DNA of 64,000 nt from Mucilaginibacter empetricola (GTDB lineage: Bacteria > Bacteroidota > Bacteroidia > Sphingobacteriales > Sphingobacteriaceae): positions 186,001 through 250,000 of the forward strand of contig NZ_JANUBZ010000008.1 in the NCBI RefSeq assembly GCF_024808665.1. Reading direction: 5' to 3'. Under the pieces are notes generated by a model that searched no databases, was not told the DNA's origin, and worked only from the letters and a program-made list of their open reading frames with translations. The translations under genes and the position numbers were made by a program. Shown here in pieces: positions 45,298-54,879 of the stretch (positions are counted from its first letter, which is position 1; every line of letters starts with the position of its first letter).

Positions 45298-46500
45298 CTA
45301 AAATAACTTTAACTGCTGTTGCACAGGCGGTTGTGCTTTTCCCATTACAGTCCGGCCCCCATATTTCCATGAGTTTTCCCGCTCCTGCTCAATTACCTTA
45401 TCAAAATTCGCATTGGGAATAAAGTTGTCTTCAGCTTGTTGCGTTATTTGTGTTAAACGTTTAATAGCTTCATTTTTTTCGGAAATGCCCAGCTTAGCTT
45501 TGTAAATGGCTGTTTGCAATATGCCAATGGTTTCGTCATATACTTTAACAGGCACGGGGAATGGATGCCCGTCTTTACCACCATGAGCGAAGGAAAATCG
45601 GGCCGGGTCTTTAAATCTTGACGGTGTGCCGTGTATTACTTCACTAACCAATGCTAACGATTGCAAAGTACGTGGTCCCAATCCCTGCAGCAGCAATAAC
45701 TCTTCAAAATCTTTTGGTTGTTTTTCCTGTGCCAGCCATAAAACGGCTCCCAGTCGCTTCAAATCAACATCTTTTGCCCGTACATCATGATGGGCGGGCA
45801 TAACCAGTTTGTTAATCTCTTTTAGCATCAGCTCCGGATTTTCCTGTGCAATTTGCATTATGCCATTTCGGGATGCGGCGGCCTGCTTATCGGCCATGTT
45901 TAGAATGTTTCCGGTGTTTTGGCCATAGATGAAAGTATGCGGATCATCAACAAAAGAAGTAAGCGTTTCAGAATGCCAGTGATAACGGCGTGCGGTGCTG
46001 GTAGCATCGCTCATACCTTGCTGAACAACCGCCCATTGACCGCTGCTGCTTAAAATAAAATTATGCGTATACAACTGAAATCCATCCTGAATAGCGGTAT
46101 TATCAACCTTTGCGCTTAGTTTACTGCATTTTACCAGGTAATCGCCATTGAGGCCGGTAGTTTCGCTGATGCTCAGCAGTTCATTTGGCGTTTGTCGGGA
46201 ATGTTTGCCTTTGCCACCACAAATGTAAATACCCAACTCCTTGCTATGAGGATTAACAGAACGTTTTAACGCTCCCATTACCGACGTGGTAATTCCCGAA
46301 GAGTGCCAGTCCATCCCCATTACTGCGCCAAGGCTTTGAAACCAAAACGGATCACTCAGCCGGCGAAGAACTTCATCTTTTCCATAATCAAGCACTATAT
46401 TTTCTACTACAGCCAGTCCCAGCTTTGCCATTCGCTCGGCAAGCCATGTGGGTACATAGCCATAATGTAAAGGTAAATCTGCACTGCCCGAACGCTTCAT
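45298..46500 (-). CDS. DUF763 family protein
   Basis: The 400-residue protein begins MKRSGSADLPLHYGYVP, the hallmark start of DUF763, and retains HHDVRAKDVDLKRLG and the later helix-hairpin-helix-like LLLLQGLGPRTLQSLALV (residues ~265-282), followed by the SFAHGGKDGHPFPVP motif. DUF763 proteins occur in archaea and scattered bacteria and have no proven function. The HhH and basic surface suggest nucleic-acid binding. The gene is monocistronic or the end of the GH3-DUF4268 transcript (150-bp gap). Confidence 0.9.
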   Translation of the reverse strand: MKRSGSADLPLHYGYVPTWLAERMAKLGLAVVENIVLDYGKDEVLRRLSDPFWFQSLGAVMGMDWHSSGITTSVMGALKRSVNPHSKELGIYICGGKGKHSRQTPNELLSISETTGLNGDYLVKCSKLSAKVDNTAIQDGFQLYTHNFILSSSGQWAVVQQGMSDATSTARRYHWHSETLTSFVDDPHTFIYGQNTGNILNMADKQAAASRNGIMQIAQENPELMLKEINKLVMPAHHDVRAKDVDLKRLGAVLWLAQEKQPKDFEELLLLQGLGPRTLQSLALVSEVIHGTPSRFKDPARFSFAHGGKDGHPFPVPVKVYDETIGILQTAIYKAKLGISEKNEAIKRLTQITQQAEDNFIPNANFDKVIEQERENSWKYGGRTVMGKAQPPVQQQLKLF

Positions 46501-46651
46501 GCTAACAAATTTAGCAAAAAATATCCGAAACAGAATTTTAGAATTTACAGAATGAATGCCGCCAATGCATTAAACCTGAATTTGGCATCATTATAAATTC
46601 GTCAAATGAGTGCTGATGATTCAGATAATTCGATAAATTCCGGTTCAGACA

Positions 46652-47113
46652 CTACTTCAACGCCTCAAACCCATACTTGGCATCGCTCCAAAACTCATCC
46701 AAAGCAATAATGCGGGGTTTAAAGAAGGAGATCAGTTCTGGCCAGTCGTTTTTGTTGAAGATGCTAACGCCATCTATTTGTTTATAGATGCGACTGATGG
46801 TTTTGCCGTATTCGTCTGTGCTATGCAGTTCCCATTCCCAGGGTTCGTTCTGATAAGAGGTAAGGATATTTTTATATTCCAGAAATTGCTCAAAAAACAA
46901 TTCCTGGATACCCGCATCGGGATGAGTGATCTCAATAGCTATGGAAGCAGAGCTCTTATCGGCCTGCATTTTGAAGAAAATATGTTTGATGCCTGTTTTA
47001 TAGTTCACCCAGTTTACCCGCAAGCCTTCAGTAGAAAGCTGCGGGGAAATATATTGACCAAATGTTGTCCAAAAGGCTTGTTTTAATAGAGATGCTTCTT
47101 CTTTTGAGTACAA
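46652..47113 (-). CDS. DUF4268 domain protein
   Basis: The 153-residue protein matches DUF4268: it begins with a helix (KQAFWTTFGQYIS), continues with the strand KHIFFKMQADKSSASIAIEI, and ends with WPELISFFKPRIIALDEFW. The domain is often fused to or near restriction or repair enzymes and is assumed to be nuclease-like, but it also stands alone, as here. Its start is 14 bp after the end of the GH3 gene on the same strand, so they may be co-transcribed, though the functions appear unrelated. Confidence 0.85.
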   Translation of the reverse strand: MYSKEEASLLKQAFWTTFGQYISPQLSTEGLRVNWVNYKTGIKHIFFKMQADKSSASIAIEITHPDAGIQELFFEQFLEYKNILTSYQNEPWEWELHSTDEYGKTISRIYKQIDGVSIFNKNDWPELISFFKPRIIALDEFWSDAKYGFEALK

Positions 47114-47127
47114 AACGCAGTTTCAGT

Positions 47128-49281
47128 TTATTTCACAATAAAGGGCAAAATTAGTTTTTCATCCTGCGAGTTTTCGCCTATTATTAATTTATAATCGCCG
47201 GGATAAATTTTCCAACCATGTTTTGCCATGTCCCATTTTTGCAATTCAGCAACTGGTATTTTTAGGGTAACAGTTTGCGTATCCCCTTTAGCCACCGAAA
47301 TGCGTTTAAAGCTTTTTAACTCTTTTACAGGCATACGGTCAACCTGCGGATACTTGATATAAACCTGCACCACATCGTCGCCGTCTGTCGTTCCTGTATT
47401 TTTCACCTGTATGGTTACCGCAAGGGTATCGGTGCTTTGGTACTTGATTTTTAAATTACCGGTTTGTGAATAGTTGAAAGATGTATAGCTCAAACCAAAG
47501 CCAAACGGATATTGTACCGGACCGCTGTAATAACGGTAGGTGTGTCCTTTCATGTTATAATCATTATAAGCCGGTAAATTGCTTAAAGATTTATAAAAGG
47601 TAAGTGGCAGGTGACCGGATGGTGATACATCGCCAAAAACAATATCGGCCAGTGCATTTCCGCCTTGCTCGCCTGGATACCATGCAAACAGAATAGCATC
47701 GGCATAAGGAGCTATAGCGTCAATGTCAATGTCTGAGCCTGCAGTTATCACTGCAATAAGGGGTTTGTTTTTAACAGATTTTCTAAGCTCTTTCATGAAT
47801 GCAATTTCGCTTGCGGGCAGGCTCAAATTCTTTTTATCACCGCCACCTTCTGATAAAAAGGCATCGCCCGCTTCACCTTCCAAAACCGGGGATAAGCCGA
47901 TAATAGCAATGGTAGCGTCGCAGTTTCCCGCTGCCCAGGTGCCACCAAAATGAGTGGTGTCTTTATAGTCCGATCCCTGATCATATTCTACCCGTGTACC
48001 CGGGCCGGCAGCTGCTGTTATACCTTCTACAAAATTGATCACTTTGCTGGTGCCATGGTAATTGCCTACCATAGCATCATACGAGGCAGCGTTTGGACCC
48101 AATACCATAATACTGGAATAGTTGCTCTTTTTAAGTGGTAAAACATTATGGTCGTTTTTCAATAGCACCATGCTTTGCGCCGCCGCTTTGCGCGCCAATG
48201 CAATATGTGCCGCGTTGTTTACGCTATCGGCACCATAAGTATGAAATGGTGAGGAGGATAAATCATCATAAAATCCAAGTTTAAATTCGGTACGCAACAA
48301 AGCTGATAAGGCGTTGTCGATTTCTTTTTCGGTAAGTAGCCCCCGTTTAACGGCCTCTACGGCATTTTCCTGCAAAACGGTAGAGCAATCCAGGTTAATG
48401 CCTGCTTTTATCGCTGCCGCGGCTGTTTCTACCGGACCCGGCAAGGTTTTATGCGTATTGTATACATCGTTCAATGCGCCGCAATCGGTAACCACGTGGC
48501 CCTTAAATCCCCATTCTTTTCTCAAAATATCGGTTAACAGCATTTTGTTAATGGAATTTGGTACCCCATTAACCCGGTTATAAGCACTCATTACAGATTC
48601 AACACCACCATTTACCAGCGCGTGGAAAGCATATAAATAGGTTTCGCGCAAATCTTTTTCGTCTACAGAGGCATCGAAATAATCTCTCGTTGCCTCCGGG
48701 CCGCTATGTACTGCGAAGTGTTTGGCAGTGGCCGATGTTTTTAAATAACGCGGATCATCGCCCTGTAACCCTTTTATAAAGGCAGTGCCCATGGTGGCAG
48801 TTAAATAAGGGTCTTCGCCGTAGGTTTCTTGCCCGCGGCCCCAGCGCGGATCGCGAAAGATGTTGATATTGGGTGTCCAAAAAGTGAGGCCCATGTATTG
48901 CAGGTGACGATCCTGTGCTATGGCTAAATTATACTTGGCCCTTGCCTCGGTTGATATGGCGGTTGAAACCTGCTTCAATAAATCATTATTAAAGGTTGCA
49001 GCCATTCCGATTGCCTGAGGGAATATAGTTGCCTCGCCAGCCCGCGCAACACCGTGCAGCGCCTCATTCCACCAGTTATAGGCCGGTATGCCCAAACGGG
49101 GTACAGCCTTACTTTGATAGCCCAGCAAACTAACCTTTTCTTCTAAAGTTAAACGGGAAACTAAATCTTTTACTCTGACATCTATCGGTTGTGACTGATC
49201 TTTATAGATCAACTTGTCTTGTGCTTTTAATAAAAAAGGAAATACTATTGAGAGTAAGATAAGTAGTGACTTTCGTTTCAT
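47128..49281 (-). CDS. Glycoside hydrolase family 3 (beta-xylosidase/beta-glucosidase)
   Basis: The 717-residue enzyme has a signal peptide (cleaved near LLKAQ) and all GH3 parts: a TIM-barrel domain with NWWNEALHGVAR, DPRWGRGQETYGEDP, TAKHFAVHSG and the nucleophile Asp266 in HVVTDCGAL; an alpha/beta sandwich (~370-590); and a C-terminal fibronectin-III-like domain ending in ILPFIVK. The EALHGVAR form is typical of the beta-xylosidase-like branch. It would release terminal sugars from plant polysaccharide fragments in the periplasm. It stands apart from the SusCD locus and may act on a different substrate. Confidence 0.93.
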   Translation of the reverse strand: MKRKSLLILLSIVFPFLLKAQDKLIYKDQSQPIDVRVKDLVSRLTLEEKVSLLGYQSKAVPRLGIPAYNWWNEALHGVARAGEATIFPQAIGMAATFNNDLLKQVSTAISTEARAKYNLAIAQDRHLQYMGLTFWTPNINIFRDPRWGRGQETYGEDPYLTATMGTAFIKGLQGDDPRYLKTSATAKHFAVHSGPEATRDYFDASVDEKDLRETYLYAFHALVNGGVESVMSAYNRVNGVPNSINKMLLTDILRKEWGFKGHVVTDCGALNDVYNTHKTLPGPVETAAAAIKAGINLDCSTVLQENAVEAVKRGLLTEKEIDNALSALLRTEFKLGFYDDLSSSPFHTYGADSVNNAAHIALARKAAAQSMVLLKNDHNVLPLKKSNYSSIMVLGPNAASYDAMVGNYHGTSKVINFVEGITAAAGPGTRVEYDQGSDYKDTTHFGGTWAAGNCDATIAIIGLSPVLEGEAGDAFLSEGGGDKKNLSLPASEIAFMKELRKSVKNKPLIAVITAGSDIDIDAIAPYADAILFAWYPGEQGGNALADIVFGDVSPSGHLPLTFYKSLSNLPAYNDYNMKGHTYRYYSGPVQYPFGFGLSYTSFNYSQTGNLKIKYQSTDTLAVTIQVKNTGTTDGDDVVQVYIKYPQVDRMPVKELKSFKRISVAKGDTQTVTLKIPVAELQKWDMAKHGWKIYPGDYKLIIGENSQDEKLILPFIVK

Positions 49282-49573
49282 TTAGTTTGAAGTTTTTAGT
49301 ATCAAAGCCAAAAGTCATAAAAATATTGGATAAAGTAAGCAGGATTTTAATCGGAGATTAGTTTTGAAGATCATAGATGGCTGTCCTTAAAACTTCTCCA
49401 TAAAACAATTACTTTAGCCCGCAGCATTTGCCTGATGATGATCGTATACCTATTGGCAGTGGACAACTCAGTAAAAATATCTGAATTGATTGTTAATCTA
49501 TATCGGTATAAAATATTTAGTGTGATGTTGTTAAGGTGAATTTGAATTAAGAAAACTTTTATTTATAATTTTT

Positions 49574-50470
49574 ATGCGTCGTATATTTTTATTTGCAGCT
49601 ATTGCAATGTTTGTTCAGATGTCATCAACTGTTTTTGGGCAGGATACTTTATTGTTTGATACTTTGGCCAAACCCCAATTAATATCAAGGCAATTTAGTT
49701 TTACCGAGGGGGCTTCAGTTGATAAAAAAGGTAATGTGTTTTTTACGGATCAACCTAATAATAAAATATGGGAGTATAGTACGGATGGTAAATTATCGGT
49801 GTTTTTAGACAGTGCAGGCAGGAGTAACGGGATGTATTTTGACAAGAAGGGTGATTTGGTGACTTGTGCCGACGAAAAAGACCAGCTTTGGTCTATCGGG
49901 AAGGATAGAAGTATTAAAGTGCTTTTGAGCGATTATAACGGGCATTTAATGAATGGCCCCAATGATATTTGGATTGATGCAAAAGGAGGGATCTATATGA
50001 CCGATCCCTATTATCAACGGCCATACTGGACGCGTACCAAGTCCGACCTTGATGGACAAAAGGTTTATTACCTACCCAAAGGCGCTAAACAACCCATAAT
50101 TGTTGATGCTGATTTAAAAAAGCCAAATGGAATTGTAGGTACACCTGACGGGAAATATCTGTACGTGGCTGACATTGGCGATAATAAAACTTACAAATAT
50201 ACTATCAATAAAAACGGAACATTGGCCAACCGCATAATCTTTGTTAACCAGGGTTCGGATGGAATGACATTGGATGAAAGGGGAGATGTTTATTTGTGCG
50301 GCAAGGGTGTAACCATTTACAATCCGGCAGGAAAAAAGATAGCGCATATTATAATTGATGAGCCATGGACGGCTAACCTGTGTTTTGGCGGCGCGCATAA
50401 AAACATACTTTTTATCAACGCTTCAACGGCTATCTATACCATTCAAATGAATGTAAAAGGAGTAGAATAA
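49574..50470 (+). CDS. Secreted SMP-30/gluconolactonase-like protein
   Basis: The 298-residue protein has a signal peptide (cleaved near VFGQ) and a six-bladed propeller pattern: FTEGASVDKKGNVFFTDQPNNKIW, GPNDIWIDAKGGIYMTDPYY, KKPNGIVGTPDGKYLYVADIG and SDGMTLDERGDVYL. The conserved metal-binding Glu, Asn and Asp of the SMP-30/regucalcin fold are present (FTEG, GPND, SDGM). It probably hydrolyses a sugar lactone in the periplasm. It is divergent from the GH3 gene, with 292 bp between them, so the two may be jointly regulated. Confidence 0.9.
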   Translation: MRRIFLFAAIAMFVQMSSTVFGQDTLLFDTLAKPQLISRQFSFTEGASVDKKGNVFFTDQPNNKIWEYSTDGKLSVFLDSAGRSNGMYFDKKGDLVTCADEKDQLWSIGKDRSIKVLLSDYNGHLMNGPNDIWIDAKGGIYMTDPYYQRPYWTRTKSDLDGQKVYYLPKGAKQPIIVDADLKKPNGIVGTPDGKYLYVADIGDNKTYKYTINKNGTLANRIIFVNQGSDGMTLDERGDVYLCGKGVTIYNPAGKKIAHIIIDEPWTANLCFGGAHKNILFINASTAIYTIQMNVKGVE

Positions 50471-50785
50471 CCAGTTTTACTATATTGATTTCTAATAAAC
50501 TATTGGTTAATTATTATTAATAATCAAATAGTTGTGGTTGTTAATTAAAGTTATTGGTTATATGTGAATGTTGTATAGCTGTAAGGCATCAGGATTTATA
50601 CCCTTATCCAATATTAATGCGTGTTAAGTAATGGGTACAGCTAACCTGCTTATTGTATATTTCCAGTTAATAAAGTGTTATCCTTTTCATTTGGCGCGGT
50701 TATGGTGCAAATAAGACCGGGCTGTTTTTTAAATTTGAATTGCAGCCGTTGGTTGTAACTAAATCTGTATCCAGCTTAAAATATC
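50471..50785. other. 315-bp intergenic region before the glycerol operon
   Basis: No ORF or RNA feature is visible. It contains two similar words, TATTGGTTA, at about 50505 and 50552 and a nearly palindromic AT-rich block (GTTAATTATTATTAATAATC), possible operator sequence. TTTG at 50734-50737 and TAAATCTG at 50760-50767 (one mismatch to TAnnTTTG, 22-bp spacer) form a plausible promoter for glpD. Confidence 0.4.
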
Positions 50786-52363
50786 GTGGTTAATACGCAA
50801 AGAGAAAAATTAGTTGAAACTGTAATAAATCCTGAAACTGAATGGGATGTAATAGTAGTTGGCGGTGGCGCAACAGGTTTGGGCACTGCGTTGGATGCCG
50901 CCTCACGCGGTTATAAAACATTACTGCTTGAACAAGCCGATTTTGCCAAAGGAACTTCCAGCCGGAGCACCAAATTGGTTCATGGTGGGGTGCGTTACCT
51001 GGCTCAGGGAAATATCAGCTTAGTAAAAGAAGCGCTGTACGAACGGGGCTTGCTTTTAAAAAATGCCGCACATTTAGTGAAAAATGAATCGTTGATTATT
51101 CCCAATTACGAGTGGTGGACGGGCACTTATTATACCATCGGATTAAAACTTTATGATCTGTTAGCTGGCAGGCTGAGTTTTGGTAAATCGCGGCATATCT
51201 CTAAAGAAGAAACAAAACAGCGACTGCCTGGTGTCAACTTTAAAAATCTTCGTGGAGGTGTTGTTTTTCATGATGGACAGTTTGATGATTCTCGTCTTGC
51301 AATTAATCTCGCTCAAACCTGTTTGGAGCAGGGAGCAACGGTGTTGAATTATTTTAAAGTGATTGATTTACTTAAAACCGATGGAAAGATAAGCGGCGTT
51401 ATAGCCAAGGACAAAGAGACTTGTATTACTTATCATATCAGGAGCAAAGCGGTTGTTAACGCCACAGGTGTTTTTGTTGACGATTTGCTTCAAAAAGATG
51501 AACCGCATAAAAAACCATTGGTAAAATCAAGTCAGGGTATTCATATTGTTGTTGATAAGCCCTTTATGCCGGGCGAAGATGCGCTGATGATACCCAAAAC
51601 AGACGATGACCGCGTGCTTTTTGTGTTGCCCTGGCACGGAAAATTGCTGATTGGTACTACAGATACACCGCTTAATGAACATAGCCTGGAACCCGTTGCG
51701 CTGGAAGAGGAAATTGGCTTTGTGATGCGTAACGTAAATAAATATCTTACACATCCCATTGCCCGCAAAGACATACGAAGTATTTTCGCGGGTTTACGGC
51801 CACTTTCTGCGCCCCGCGAAGGATCAGCATCAACTAAAGAAATATCGCGCAGCCATAAGCTTATTGTATCGGCATCGGGCCTGGTTACTATAACAGGTGG
51901 AAAATGGACAACCTACCGCAAAATGGCAGAAGATACAATTGACAAAGTGATTACCGTTGCCGGTTTATCGCCATCAAAATGCAAAACGCAGCAACTTTTA
52001 ATTCACGGCTGTAAAACCGGAGTGGATTACAGCGACCATTTGTATGTATACGGCAGCGATATGGAAGCTGTACTTGACTTGCTGAACGAAAATCCCGAAT
52101 GGGTAAAAAAACTCCACCCGCGTCTGGATTATATTCAGGCCGAAGTGATTTGGGCGATACGGAATGAAATGGCCCGCAAAGTTGAAGACATACTAGCCCG
52201 CCGGCTAAGGGCATTATTTTTAGATGCCAGGGCTGCTATTGAAATGGCGCCAACAGTAGCTAAGCTTATGGCCGCAGAAATGCAAAAAGATGAAACCTGG
52301 GAAAATACGCAGGTAAGCGACTTTATTTACCTGGCCGAAGGATATTTACTAATGGGTTCATAA
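50786..52363 (+). CDS. glpD: Glycerol-3-phosphate dehydrogenase
   Basis: The 525-residue FAD enzyme has the Rossmann dinucleotide motif DVIVVGGGATGLGTALDAA (residues ~20-38), then SRSTKLVHGGVRYL, a substrate/FAD-contact segment, and a C-terminal DAO-family domain (MARKVEDILARRLRALFLD). It oxidises glycerol-3-phosphate to dihydroxyacetone phosphate and passes electrons to quinones. The start is GTG: an in-frame TAA lies two codons before it and no ATG occurs in the first 25 codons. It is the first gene of glpD-glpK-glpF. Confidence 0.94.
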   Translation: MVNTQREKLVETVINPETEWDVIVVGGGATGLGTALDAASRGYKTLLLEQADFAKGTSSRSTKLVHGGVRYLAQGNISLVKEALYERGLLLKNAAHLVKNESLIIPNYEWWTGTYYTIGLKLYDLLAGRLSFGKSRHISKEETKQRLPGVNFKNLRGGVVFHDGQFDDSRLAINLAQTCLEQGATVLNYFKVIDLLKTDGKISGVIAKDKETCITYHIRSKAVVNATGVFVDDLLQKDEPHKKPLVKSSQGIHIVVDKPFMPGEDALMIPKTDDDRVLFVLPWHGKLLIGTTDTPLNEHSLEPVALEEEIGFVMRNVNKYLTHPIARKDIRSIFAGLRPLSAPREGSASTKEISRSHKLIVSASGLVTITGGKWTTYRKMAEDTIDKVITVAGLSPSKCKTQQLLIHGCKTGVDYSDHLYVYGSDMEAVLDLLNENPEWVKKLHPRLDYIQAEVIWAIRNEMARKVEDILARRLRALFLDARAAIEMAPTVAKLMAAEMQKDETWENTQVSDFIYLAEGYLLMGS

Positions 52364-52374
52364 TTCGTTATTGA

Positions 52375-52469
52375 TAGTTCATAGTTTAAGTGTAACTTAA
52401 CGGCACCAAATTATAAACCGTTAGGCAATTCATTATTCATAACCGATATGAACGATGAGCTATGAACTA
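52375..52469. repeat. Inverted repeat between glpD and glpK
   Basis: Perfect 10-bp arms TAGTTCATAG (52375-52384) and CTATGAACTA (52460-52469) lie 75 bp apart in the glpD-glpK gap, ending just before the glpK start. Confidence 0.6.
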
Positions 52470-52475
52470 AATATT

Positions 52476-53975
52476 ATGGAAGATGGATACATTTTAGCTT
52501 TAGATCAGGGTACTACCAGCTCACGGGCTATTGTTTTTGATCACAAAGGCCAGATAAGGTCTGTAGCCCAGAAAGAATTTACGCAGATATTTCCACAACC
52601 CGGATGGGTTGAACATGACCCGGATGAAATATGGTCGACCCAGGCAGGTGTGGCTGCCGAAGCAACCGTTAAAATGGGCATTAACGGAAAAAACATCAGG
52701 GCTATCGGTATAACCAACCAACGCGAAACTACTATTGTATGGAACAGAGAAACCGGGCAGCCGGTTTATAATGCTATTGTTTGGCAGGACAGGCGTACCG
52801 CCGCGTTTTGTGATCAGTTGAAGAAAGACGGACTAAGCGAACTGATCCGCTCAAAAACAGGTTTAGTAATTGATGCTTATTTCTCCGCATCAAAAATAAA
52901 CTGGATCCTAAACAATATTGAAGGAGCTAAAGAACTTGCCAAGCAAGGTAAACTTGCATTTGGCACTGTTGATAGTTGGCTGGTATGGAAGTTTACCCGT
53001 GGCAATGTTCATGTAACTGATGTGACCAATGCCAGCCGTACCATGTTATATAACGTTCGCACGCAGCAGTGGGACAGTGAGTTATTGAGTATTTTTGATA
53101 TACCTGCAAGCATGTTGCCGCAGGTAAAACAATCCAGCGAGATTTATGGCGAAACTGTAACTACCATTTTTGCCTCCAAAATCCCTATAGCCGGCATAGC
53201 CGGCGATCAGCAGGCCGCTTTATTTGGGCAGATGTGTATGGATAAGGGAATGGTGAAGAATACTTACGGAACAGGCTGTTTTATGCTGATGAATATTGGC
53301 GATAATTTTATTGAATCAAAAAACAACCTGCTTACCACCATAGCCTGGAAAATAAACGGCAAAATTCAATACGCATTTGAAGGAAGTATATTTATTGGCG
53401 GCGCCGTGGTGCAATGGCTGCGCGATGGGTTGGGTGTTATAAAAACCTCTGCCGAGGTGGAACAGCTTGCTTTAAGTGTGCCCGATACTGGTGGTGTTTA
53501 CTTTGTCCCCGCTTTTGCCGGTTTGGGTGCGCCCTATTGGGACCCAGATGCCCGTGGAACTATAGTGGGTATTACCCGCGGTACAACGGCCGGTCATATA
53601 GCAAGGGCAGCCATACAGTCTATTGCATACCAAACCGTTGACGTATTGAAAGCAATGGAAGTTGATGCCGGTTTAAACATAAAAGAATTGCGGGTTGATG
53701 GCGGTGCTACAGCCAATAACTTACTGATGCAGTTTCAGGCCAATTTGCTTAACTGCAAAGTGATAAGACCCCGCATTGTTGAAACTACCGCCTTGGGTGC
53801 CGCTTATCTGGCCGGACTGGCTGTTGGATATTGGAAAAATATTGAAGAGATACAGCAACAGTGGCAGTCTGAAAGAAATTTTATACCTGATGCAGATGTA
53901 TCAAAAGTTCAGGAAGCTTTGTTTGGGTGGGAACGAGCTGTGTTTGCCGCACAAAGCTGGTCGGGGAGATCATAA
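52476..53975 (+). CDS. glpK: Glycerol kinase
   Basis: The 499-residue FGGY kinase begins [19 protein letters not shown], the canonical start. It retains [19 protein letters not shown], the [13 protein letters not shown] loop, and the ATP site [10 protein letters not shown]. It phosphorylates glycerol to glycerol-3-phosphate for GlpD. I chose 52476 rather than the ATG at 52455 because the upstream seven codons overlap an inverted repeat and are not conserved in form. It is in one operon with glpD and glpF. Confidence 0.94.
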   Translation: MEDGYILALDQGTTSSRAIVFDHKGQIRSVAQKEFTQIFPQPGWVEHDPDEIWSTQAGVAAEATVKMGINGKNIRAIGITNQRETTIVWNRETGQPVYNAIVWQDRRTAAFCDQLKKDGLSELIRSKTGLVIDAYFSASKINWILNNIEGAKELAKQGKLAFGTVDSWLVWKFTRGNVHVTDVTNASRTMLYNVRTQQWDSELLSIFDIPASMLPQVKQSSEIYGETVTTIFASKIPIAGIAGDQQAALFGQMCMDKGMVKNTYGTGCFMLMNIGDNFIESKNNLLTTIAWKINGKIQYAFEGSIFIGGAVVQWLRDGLGVIKTSAEVEQLALSVPDTGGVYFVPAFAGLGAPYWDPDARGTIVGITRGTTAGHIARAAIQSIAYQTVDVLKAMEVDAGLNIKELRVDGGATANNLLMQFQANLLNCKVIRPRIVETTALGAAYLAGLAVGYWKNIEEIQQQWQSERNFIPDADVSKVQEALFGWERAVFAAQSWSGRS

Positions 53976-54007
53976 CCAAATTTTAATCACTATAAACCAC
54001 ATATAAA

Positions 54008-54736
54008 ATGTCACCATTTATGGCCGAGTTACTCGGCACTATGTTACTTATGCTTTTGGGCAACGGGGTTGTTGCCAATGTTTTATTAAATGATACTAAA
54101 GGAAATAACAGCGGTTGGCTGGTAATAACCACAGCCTGGGGGTTGGCGGTGTTTGTTGGAGTAGTGGTAGCCGGCCCTTATAGCGGTGCCCATTTAAGTC
54201 CGGCCGTTACCATAGGGTTGGCTATAGCAGGCAAGTTTCCATGGGCTAGTGTGCTGCCTTATATCGTGGCCCAATTTTTAGGTGCTTTTATAGGTTCATT
54301 TTTAGTTTGGGTAATGTACTATGATCATTTTAACCGTACCAACAATCCCGCCAGTATTTTGGCAGTGTTTTGCACTGGGCCGGCTATACGCAATTATATC
54401 TCCAATATAGCCAGCGAAATAATTGGGGCATTTGTGTTGGTCTTCACTGTTTTCTATATCTCAGGGGCGCAAATAACACCAACAAAAACACCGATTGGCT
54501 TAGGATCCGTAGGCGCATTACCGGTGGCGCTGCTGGTTTGGGTTATCGGTTTATCATTGGGTGGTACCACTGGTTACGCCATAAACCCGGCCCGTGATTT
54601 AGGTCCGCGGATAATGCATTTTATTCTACCCATAAAAAATAAGGGAACAAGCGATTGGCGCTATGCCTGGATCCCTGTTTTGGGCCCAATTGCCGGAGCC
54701 GCCATAGCTGCATTGCTGTATTTATGTATCAAATAA
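54008..54736 (+). CDS. glpF: Glycerol facilitator (MIP/aquaporin family)
   Basis: The 242-residue channel protein has six membrane helices and two half-helix loops. The first pore motif is GAHLSPAVTI, with SPA instead of the usual NPA; the second is a standard AINPARDLGPR, whose Asp after NPAR marks the glycerol-conducting branch. It should import glycerol by diffusion and feed GlpK. The Ser substitution of the first Asn is the one notable feature. It follows glpK by 32 bp. Confidence 0.92.
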   Translation: MSPFMAELLGTMLLMLLGNGVVANVLLNDTKGNNSGWLVITTAWGLAVFVGVVVAGPYSGAHLSPAVTIGLAIAGKFPWASVLPYIVAQFLGAFIGSFLVWVMYYDHFNRTNNPASILAVFCTGPAIRNYISNIASEIIGAFVLVFTVFYISGAQITPTKTPIGLGSVGALPVALLVWVIGLSLGGTTGYAINPARDLGPRIMHFILPIKNKGTSDWRYAWIPVLGPIAGAAIAALLYLCIK

Positions 54737-54879
54737 TTCTCGCTCCAAAAATGAAGAACCATAGGTGGTAAATCAATAATTTTTTTAATTTTATAAAATA
54801 AACCATTATAAATTTTGATTGCCGCCTGGTAAATTTATGTTACTGGCTATGAATATTCTGATTGATTAAATACCCTTGC

